Source: Caryophanales bacterium UBA4869 (GTDB taxonomy: Bacteria > Bacillota_I > Bacilli_A > RFN20 > CAG-288). Taken from it: a stretch of DNA of 11,566 nt. A program made the position numbers and the translations under genes. The stretch lies in the NCBI GenBank assembly GCA_002399505.1, contig DHDT01000052.1, forward strand, positions 21,512 through 33,077. Reading direction: 5' to 3'. Numbering within the stretch: the first letter of the stretch is position 1; each line of letters starts with the position of its first letter. Of the stretch, positions 5,249 through 11,566 are shown piece by piece. The notes below the pieces were generated by a model, which was given only the letters and a program-made list of their open reading frames with translations, had not been told where the DNA came from and made no database searches.

Positions 5249-8200
5249 ATGGACAAACTTCTGCAAAGATTTCTGCTTAAAATTGGTATTAAGGACTGTT
5301 CTCCTTTTGAAGAAGGATCCTTCACCAATCTTTCCAATGACAGCGCAAATAACAGATTGACGGCTACTATTCACTTCCCTTCCTATCTTGACTGCAAGTC
5401 TTACAATACCCTTTTTGATACCATCAATGAATTCACTTCTCATGGTGGGTTCAGCATGAGACTTTCTTTTAACTACACAGATGAAAAAAGCAATTTCCCA
5501 AGACTTTTAGAAGAATTCAAAGAAGAGAACAATGTAGAGATGTCCAATGATATCCGCTACTTCGATGATTCCTTTAAAGTTCTTTTTTATTATGATGATC
5601 CTTCTATGGCTCCTCTTTTGGATGAAGAAGCCAGAAAACTGAAAGATTTTCTCGACTCTATTTCTTCTTCTTATAAGATCCTTACTCAGGAAAGAGTCTA
5701 TATCGACAATGATTTTGCCGAAAAGAGAGATGACCAGTATAAGCAGGTGAGCGAGAAAGCGGCTGAAAAAATATTCAAGCAGAAAGAAATCGACTCTACT
5801 TATCAGCCCTGCCGTCTCAAAGATATCGAAAACTTCCGTATGGTACGGGTGGAAGGGACAATCTTCAAGATCGAAGACCGAAAGACCAGAAAGAACACCA
5901 CCATCAGAAAAATAGAATATACGGATGGATCTGATTCCATCAGTTCTTCTCTTTTTGAAAACAAGAGAATGACTATGAAGGATATCAACCAGTATGTTCC
6001 CGGTGTGAAAATCAAAGTCGAAGGCTATCCTGAGCACGACGAATACGCTCATGGCAATCTGGTCATCAAGATCGATAAAATCGAGAAGACCGAACCTGAC
6101 CCTTTGAGACAGGATACCTATCCGAGAAAAAGAGTCGAACTTCATCTTCATACCAAGATGTCAGCTTTTGATGGTCTGGCTACCATGTCTGATTATGCAA
6201 AGGCCGCTAAAAGATACGGGCATAAAGCTATTGCCATAACCGATCATGGTGTCTGTCAGGGTTTCCCGGAAGCTCAGAAAGCCGGAAAGAAGAACGGTAT
6301 CAAGATTATCTATGGAACTGAGTTCTATACAATTGATGATACTCCCAATTATATCTTCAATCCTTCTAAAGCCATCTTAGGAAAATCTAAGTATGTTGTC
6401 TTTGATTTGGAAACCACCGGCTTATCGGCCAGATACGATAGAATCATTGAATTCGGTGCCGTCAGAATCGATTCCAACGGACAGATTGAAGACGAGATTG
6501 ATTTCTTCATCAATCCGAAAATGAAACTGTCTCCTCTTTCCTTCTCTGTTCAGGTTTCTCATATTTCACAGGAACAGGTCGATAGCGGAAGAAACATCAG
6601 TCAGGCTCTTAAAGACATCAAGGATTTCTTCCAAGATGCGATTTTAGTCGGTCATAACGTCGCTTTTGATTACGGCTTCCTCAACGAGGCTTTGAGAAAT
6701 AACGGCATGGAGACTATAAAGAACCCAGTCATCGATACTCTTCCTCTTTCCCGTTATCTTTTCCCGGAGAAGAAGAGCCATACCGAAGGAAGTCTGGCCC
6801 GTGAACTGGAAGTCGAATTTGATGACAGTGCCGCTCATAGAGCCAACTATGATGCCGCTACTTTAAGCAAGATGTTTGAAATCATGCTTTCTATGATGAC
6901 AAACGGAAAACCTGAAATAACTCATGAGGATTTAGGCAAACTTCCTGTCAATGAGGCTATGATGAAGACTATGCACCCTTATCATACAGTTGGCTTAGTC
7001 AAGAATATGGCCGGTTTAAAAGACCTTTATAAGATCATCTCTGAGTCTCATATCAATCACATGTCTTCGAACAACATTCCTCTTGTCCCTAAGAGCTATT
7101 TAGCCACTATGAGAGACAATCTGCTATTAGGTTCAGCTTGTCTTAACGGCGAAGTTTTTGAAAAGGCCATGACTAAGTCTGAAGAAGATCTGAAAGAAGA
7201 AATCGCCTTCTATGATTATATTGAAGTTCAGCCACCGGAAAACTATATCTACCTTGTCAATAACGGCACTCTTCATGATCAAGAGGAAGTCACTAAGATC
7301 CTTACTGATTTGATTCATACTGCCAAAGATATGGGGAAGACTGTCTGTGCTACGGGTGACTGCCACTATCTTAATCCGGAAGACAAAATCTACCGGGATG
7401 TCTTCATATCTTCCAAAGGTCTCAAAGGTGCCCGCCACCCTTTAAATCTTGCTCCTTATGATCACGCCTCTCAAGAAGTAAAGAATGCCTGGTATAAGAA
7501 TCCTCTTCCTAATCCCAATCAGCATTTCAGAACCACGGATGAGATGATGAACTGCTTCTCCTTCCTCAACGACAAAGAGCTGGAAGAAGAAATCGTCATC
7601 GACAACACTAATAAGATTGCCGATATGATAGCGGCTGATATCAAACCGACAAAAGACGGCTTATATCCGCCTATTATGCCTGGCTGCGAACAGGCTTTGA
7701 CTGACTTAGTCTATAAGACAGCCAAGGAGACATACGGAGATCCGATACCCGATATCATCAAAGAGAGATTAGACGCTGAACTTCATGGTATTGTCTCAAA
7801 TGGCTACGCTGTCATTTACTGGATATCATCGCTTTTAGTCCGCTGGTCCAATAAGAACGGATATATGATTGGTTCGAGAGGATCAGTCGGCTCTTCTTTA
7901 GTCGCTACGATGTCTGGCATCACGGAAGTCAATCCTCTTCCTCCTTATTATCTGTGCCCGAAGTGCAAGCATCTCGAATGGGCCGACCCTAACAAATATG
8001 AATCGGGATTTGATCTTCCTGATAAGGAGTGCCCTCATTGCCATACTAAGATGGTTGCCGATGGTCACAATATTCCTTTCGCCACCTTCCTAGGCTTCCA
8101 CGCTGAAAAGGTACCTGATATCGATTTGAACTTCCCGTCTGATTTCCAAAGCATTGCCCACGAATATATGCAGACTGGAATCTTAGGCAAGAACACGGTC

Positions 8201-9598
8201 TATAAGGCCGGTACTGTTCAGACGACCCAGGACAAGAACGCAAGAGGCTACGTATTAGGGTATCTTGAATCTTTAGGAAAAGATGCTACTAAGATAAGAG
8301 ACGCTGAAATAGATAGAATTGCATCAGGATGTGTTGATGTCAAGAGGACGACTGGTCAGCATCCAGGCGGTGTCATCGTCATTCCTTCCAATATGGAAGT
8401 GTATGATTTCACTCCTGTTCAATATCCGGCCGGCGATACTGATTCCACTTGGAAGACTACGCATTACGACTTCCACGCCATTCACGACAACGTCCTGAAG
8501 TTCGATATGTTAGGACATGTCGACCCCCAGGCCGTCAAGATGCAATGCGACATGTGCGGGATTCCTTTCAGCGAACTTAGGGAGGAAATTCCCTTTAACG
8601 ATCCTAAAGTCATTTCTCTCTTCTGGTCAGCGGATTCTCTTAACCTCAAAAAGAATGTTCTCAAGCAGGAAACCGGTGCTTTAGGTCTTCCTGAGTTTGG
8701 TACGGAGACTGGAAGAAGAACTCTACTTGAAACCAACCCTCGCTGCTTTGGCGACTTGGCCCGTATTTCCGGTCTTTCCCATGGTACTGATGTCTTTAAG
8801 GGAAACGCTGAGGATCTGATTGTCAAAGAAGGCATGACCCTTCGTGATGTCATCGCCTGCCGTGACGACATCATGGTCGGTCTTCATCAGCAATACGGAC
8901 TTGATTACAATGACACTTTCCAGATAATGGAAATTGTCAGAAAAGGCAACTTCACTGCCCCGGGATTTGAAGAAAAACGCGCTAAGTATACGGCGATGAT
9001 GAAAGAACACAAGGTACCGGATTATTACATCCGCTCTTGTGAAAAGATCAAATACATGTTCCCTCGCGGACATGCAATCGCCTACGTCATGCAGGCTGTC
9101 CGCTGTGCCTGGTTCAAGGTCTATCATCCTCTTGAGTACTATGCAACTTACTTCACCCTGCGCTGTGATGCCTATGATATTGTCACCATGATCAAGGGCT
9201 TGAATGCCTGTATGAACAAACTGACTGATATCAAAGACCGTTTAGCAAGTCACCAGTTAGTTGAAACCAAAGAGCAGTCTTTGATCAACGCCTATGAACA
9301 GACGATTGAAATGAATGACCGCGGATATGGATTTGAAAACCTGTCGGTCTCTAAATCGATGTCTTCCAAATTCATTGTCGATAAGAATACCCATAAGATC
9401 TTACCTCCCTTCAGCTGTATTGACGGCGTTGGTTCAAGCGTCGGTGATCAGATTATCAAAGCCAGAGAAGAACAGCCCTTCACTTCAGTCGAAGACCTCA
9501 AGATCAGAGGACACGTATCTGATAAGATGGTTGCGATACTCCGTTCGATGAATGCTCTTGATGATTTGCCTGATTCGAATCAGCTGACGTTGTTTTGA
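5249..9598 (+). CDS. polC: DNA polymerase III alpha subunit, PolC type (Gram-positive replicative polymerase)
   Basis: This 1449-aa protein has the full length and domain order of PolC, the processive replicative polymerase of low-GC Gram-positives, which carries its own proofreading exonuclease. An N-terminal domain (about 1-180) is followed by an OB fold (about 190-275). The PHP domain starts with ELHLH (H299, H301) and is interrupted by the DEDDh 3'-5' exonuclease: DLETTG (D386, E388), HNVAFD, and H530...D535. The PHP domain resumes through GDCHYLN. The palm has GSRGSVGSS, and a zinc-binding pair C903/C906 and C928/C931. The catalytic aspartates are D957 and D959 (PDIDLNF) and D1086 (KFDMLG). 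RTTGQHPGG, ISGLSHGTD and FPRGHAIAYV are further landmarks. The last residues, NQLTLF, form a beta-clamp binding motif. All catalytic residues are present. HVDP replaces the usual HDDP after the third aspartate. Confidence 0.98.
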   Translation: MDKLLQRFLLKIGIKDCSPFEEGSFTNLSNDSANNRLTATIHFPSYLDCKSYNTLFDTINEFTSHGGFSMRLSFNYTDEKSNFPRLLEEFKEENNVEMSNDIRYFDDSFKVLFYYDDPSMAPLLDEEARKLKDFLDSISSSYKILTQERVYIDNDFAEKRDDQYKQVSEKAAEKIFKQKEIDSTYQPCRLKDIENFRMVRVEGTIFKIEDRKTRKNTTIRKIEYTDGSDSISSSLFENKRMTMKDINQYVPGVKIKVEGYPEHDEYAHGNLVIKIDKIEKTEPDPLRQDTYPRKRVELHLHTKMSAFDGLATMSDYAKAAKRYGHKAIAITDHGVCQGFPEAQKAGKKNGIKIIYGTEFYTIDDTPNYIFNPSKAILGKSKYVVFDLETTGLSARYDRIIEFGAVRIDSNGQIEDEIDFFINPKMKLSPLSFSVQVSHISQEQVDSGRNISQALKDIKDFFQDAILVGHNVAFDYGFLNEALRNNGMETIKNPVIDTLPLSRYLFPEKKSHTEGSLARELEVEFDDSAAHRANYDAATLSKMFEIMLSMMTNGKPEITHEDLGKLPVNEAMMKTMHPYHTVGLVKNMAGLKDLYKIISESHINHMSSNNIPLVPKSYLATMRDNLLLGSACLNGEVFEKAMTKSEEDLKEEIAFYDYIEVQPPENYIYLVNNGTLHDQEEVTKILTDLIHTAKDMGKTVCATGDCHYLNPEDKIYRDVFISSKGLKGARHPLNLAPYDHASQEVKNAWYKNPLPNPNQHFRTTDEMMNCFSFLNDKELEEEIVIDNTNKIADMIAADIKPTKDGLYPPIMPGCEQALTDLVYKTAKETYGDPIPDIIKERLDAELHGIVSNGYAVIYWISSLLVRWSNKNGYMIGSRGSVGSSLVATMSGITEVNPLPPYYLCPKCKHLEWADPNKYESGFDLPDKECPHCHTKMVADGHNIPFATFLGFHAEKVPDIDLNFPSDFQSIAHEYMQTGILGKNTVYKAGTVQTTQDKNARGYVLGYLESLGKDATKIRDAEIDRIASGCVDVKRTTGQHPGGVIVIPSNMEVYDFTPVQYPAGDTDSTWKTTHYDFHAIHDNVLKFDMLGHVDPQAVKMQCDMCGIPFSELREEIPFNDPKVISLFWSADSLNLKKNVLKQETGALGLPEFGTETGRRTLLETNPRCFGDLARISGLSHGTDVFKGNAEDLIVKEGMTLRDVIACRDDIMVGLHQQYGLDYNDTFQIMEIVRKGNFTAPGFEEKRAKYTAMMKEHKVPDYYIRSCEKIKYMFPRGHAIAYVMQAVRCAWFKVYHPLEYYATYFTLRCDAYDIVTMIKGLNACMNKLTDIKDRLASHQLVETKEQSLINAYEQTIEMNDRGYGFENLSVSKSMSSKFIVDKNTHKILPPFSCIDGVGSSVGDQIIKAREEQPFTSVEDLKIRGHVSDKMVAILRSMNALDDLPDSNQLTLF

Positions 9599-9605
9599 TC
9601 AAATG

Positions 9606-9644
9606 AAAACAAGTTTGTCCTCTCGAGAACAAACTTGTTTTTTT
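9606..9644. terminator. Rho-independent terminator between polC and glnN
   Basis: A perfect 13-bp inverted repeat (AAAACAAGTTTGT at 9606-9618, ACAAACTTGTTTT at 9629-9641) encloses a ten-base loop. Seven T follow on the plus strand, seven bases after the polC stop, which is a good polC terminator. On the minus strand it lies just past the glnN stop but is followed by only four T, so it should be less efficient in that direction. Confidence 0.9.
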
Positions 9645-9649
9645 ATAAT

Positions 9650-11566
9650 TTAGACTGTGTGGAAGAGGAGATCCCCGTAACTTGGAACTGGCCAATAGTC
9701 TTTCGAAACCAGCAGTTCTAACTGGTCGATTGGATCACGGAGTGCTTTCATGGCCGGAAGAAGAACGTCTTTGGCTTTGGCTGCCAATTCACGTCCTTTA
9801 TAGGGAGCCATTTCCCTGATCAGGTCATCAAGGGCGTTAGTTGCGATAGTCGCCTTATCAAGAAGGGAGATTATGTCCTTCATGGTTTTGACCGTGGAGC
9901 CAGGAAGTTCCAGACCGCATTCCTTTAGTTCTTTTCCTTCCTTTGCCAAAGCGGAAAGATAAGAATTGATGGCAGGCAGGAACTGCTTATGAGCCATATG
10001 AGACATAGTCTTGGAGTCGATCATGGCAAAGTTTGCAAAGCTGTCATATTTGATCGATATTCTTGATTTGAGCTCAGTTGGGCTTAAGACTTTGCTCTCT
10101 AAGAACAATTCCGTTACTTTATCAGTCTGAATGGCATCAGCGGCATCGACAGTAGTCGGAAGGTTAGGAAGTCCTCTTCTTTCGGCTTCTTTCAGCCATT
10201 CCTTGGAATAACCGTCCCCGTTGAAGATTATTCTCTGATGATCAGTGAGACCTTTCTTGATCCATTCATTGATGCTCTCTTTTGGATTCTCGGATTTCTC
10301 GATGGTATCTGAGAAATCTTTTAATTCCTTGGCTACGATGGTGTTTAAAGCCGTATTTGGTTCGGCGATGTTCTGTTCGCTTCCGACCATACGGAACTCG
10401 AATCTGTTGCCGGTGAAGGCAAAAGGCGAAGTTCTGTTTCGGTCAGTCGTATCCATAGGAAGACCGGGAAGAGTCTTGGCACCTGTTCGTAAAAGACTGT
10501 TTTTTCTGACATTAGTCAAAGGACCGGCATTGATGATGCTGTTGACGACTTCGTTAAGTTCATCTCCTAAGAAGATGGAGATGATAGCCGGCGGAGCCTC
10601 ATTGGCTCCCAGACGGAAGTCATTTCCGTAAGTGGCGACGCTTTCCCTTAATAGACTGGCATATTCATCGCATCCTTTGATGACAGCGGTTAGGAAAACT
10701 AAGAACTGAATGTTGGAATGAGGATCATTTCCGGGTTTTAACAGATTTACGCCCTTATCTGTATTGATGGACCAATTGTTGTGTTTTCCAGAACCGTTGA
10801 TGCCGGCAAAAGGCTTTTCAGCTAAAAGACAGATAAAGCCGTGTTTTTTGGCCACTCTCTTTAAGACTGTCATCACTAACTGATTCTGATCAGCAGAGAG
10901 ATTTGTCTGAGTGAAGATATTGGCTAATTCATGCTGAGAGGGAGCAACTTCATTATGCTCGGTCTTAGCCGGTATTCCCAATTTCCAAAGAGTCTCATTG
11001 ACTTCGGCCATGAAGGAAACAATCTTTTCTCTGATAGGTCCGTAATAGTGGTCTTCAAGTTCCTGGCCTTTGGGGGCACTGGCACCAAAAAGGGTTCTAC
11101 CGGTGTAGACTAGATCTTTTCTCTTGGCAAAAGCATCGGCATCCATCAGGAAATATTCCTGTTCAGGTCCTTCACAGGCTAAGACTCTCTTGGTTGTCGT
11201 ATCACCGAATATTCTCAGAACTCTTGTTGCTTCTTCAGAGAGATAGTCCATTGATCTAAGCAGAGGAGTCTTAGTGTCCAGAGCTTCTCCGTTATAGGAA
11301 CAGAAGGCAGTAGGTATATATAAGACTGCTCCGTATTCATCGTGAATTACAAAGGCGGGTGAAGTGCAGTCCCAGGCCGTGTATCCGCGGGCTTCAAAGG
11401 TTGCACGTAAACCGCCGGAAGGAAAAGAAGAGGCGTCAGACTCGCCTTTGATAAGCTCTTTTCCAGAGAATTCCATGATGATTTTTCCGTGGCTGTCAGG
11501 AGCGGAGATAAATGAATCGTGCTTTTCGGCAGTCATTCCAGTCAATGGTTGAAACCAGTGGGTGTA
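9650..11566 (-). CDS. glnN: Type III glutamine synthetase (GlnN family), 5' end beyond the window
   Basis: The enzyme makes glutamine from glutamate, ammonia and ATP, assimilating nitrogen in the cytoplasm. The frame is open to the right edge, so 639 residues are visible and roughly 60-90 N-terminal residues are missing compared with the usual 690-730. The first visible residues, [10 protein letters not shown] and then AEKHDSF, are a hallmark of type III enzymes. Further marks are the glutamate/metal motifs GPEQEYF and [11 protein letters not shown], the ATP-site [25 protein letters not shown], and [18 protein letters not shown]. The C-terminal [12 protein letters not shown] is also typical. 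Catalytic motifs appear intact. A TTG at 11545 is an internal Leu codon, not the start. The gene converges on polC and shares its terminator region. Its promoter lies outside the window, so regulation cannot be judged. Confidence 0.97.
   Translation of the reverse strand, partial: YTHWFQPLTGMTAEKHDSFISAPDSHGKIIMEFSGKELIKGESDASSFPSGGLRATFEARGYTAWDCTSPAFVIHDEYGAVLYIPTAFCSYNGEALDTKTPLLRSMDYLSEEATRVLRIFGDTTTKRVLACEGPEQEYFLMDADAFAKRKDLVYTGRTLFGASAPKGQELEDHYYGPIREKIVSFMAEVNETLWKLGIPAKTEHNEVAPSQHELANIFTQTNLSADQNQLVMTVLKRVAKKHGFICLLAEKPFAGINGSGKHNNWSINTDKGVNLLKPGNDPHSNIQFLVFLTAVIKGCDEYASLLRESVATYGNDFRLGANEAPPAIISIFLGDELNEVVNSIINAGPLTNVRKNSLLRTGAKTLPGLPMDTTDRNRTSPFAFTGNRFEFRMVGSEQNIAEPNTALNTIVAKELKDFSDTIEKSENPKESINEWIKKGLTDHQRIIFNGDGYSKEWLKEAERRGLPNLPTTVDAADAIQTDKVTELFLESKVLSPTELKSRISIKYDSFANFAMIDSKTMSHMAHKQFLPAINSYLSALAKEGKELKECGLELPGSTVKTMKDIISLLDKATIATNALDDLIREMAPYKGRELAAKAKDVLLPAMKALRDPIDQLELLVSKDYWPVPSYGDLLFHTV

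Noticed and set aside
5507..6151. Minus-strand 214-codon open frame inside polC
   Set aside because: It is antisense to the conserved OB and PHP coding region, shows no recognisable motif and has no ribosome binding site. It is a reading-frame shadow of polC codon use.
9621..9628. TCTCGAGA palindrome
   Set aside because: It lies in the loop of the polC terminator and is too short to claim an independent function.
9650..11545. TTG at 11545 as the glnN start
   Set aside because: The codons before it continue the conserved THWFQPLTG motif of type III glutamine synthetase to the window edge, so the gene simply runs off the sequence.

Overview
The window looks like a chromosomal housekeeping region of a low-to-moderate GC Firmicute, probably a Bacilli or Erysipelotrichia-type lineage close to the Mollicutes. 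The reasons are a Gram-positive PolC replicative polymerase, strong AAGGAGG/GGAGG ribosome binding sites, an HrcA-type CIRCE operator and the cdsA-dxr-rseP gene order. TGG is used for tryptophan and TGA closes both cdsA and polC, so the standard code applies. The species cannot be named from this sequence.

Layout, left to right. Positions 1-2816 hold a tightly packed rightward operon: the 3' end of cdsA (phospholipid precursor synthesis), dxr (MEP isoprenoid pathway) overlapping it by ATGA, and rseP (site-2 intramembrane protease) whose ribosome binding site lies inside the end of dxr. A perfect 13-bp hairpin with T-runs on both strands separates rseP from the convergent hsp20, a small heat-shock protein on the minus strand. 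The hsp20 promoter carries one near-perfect CIRCE operator and a second, degenerate one over its -35 box. Divergent from hsp20 is a 520-aa multi-pass transporter resembling the GPH sugar:cation symporters. It is followed by full-length polC (1449 aa), a second hairpin, and a convergent minus-strand type III glutamine synthetase (glnN) that runs off the right edge.

The genes on the left are those that commonly sit upstream of proS-polC in Firmicutes. Here proS is absent and hsp20 plus the transporter occupy the gap. The region otherwise mixes envelope lipid/isoprenoid supply, membrane proteolysis, stress chaperoning, sugar uptake, DNA replication and nitrogen assimilation, with no single shared pathway.

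I found no mobile element, CRISPR array, tRNA/rRNA gene, phage gene, toxin-antitoxin pair or obvious defence system. The most interesting signals are the doubled CIRCE operator, two lineage-specific insertions in RseP, a transporter lacking the aspartates expected of its family, and a seven-codon reading frame overlapping the polC start. I do not see convincing evidence of a wholly new biological system here.
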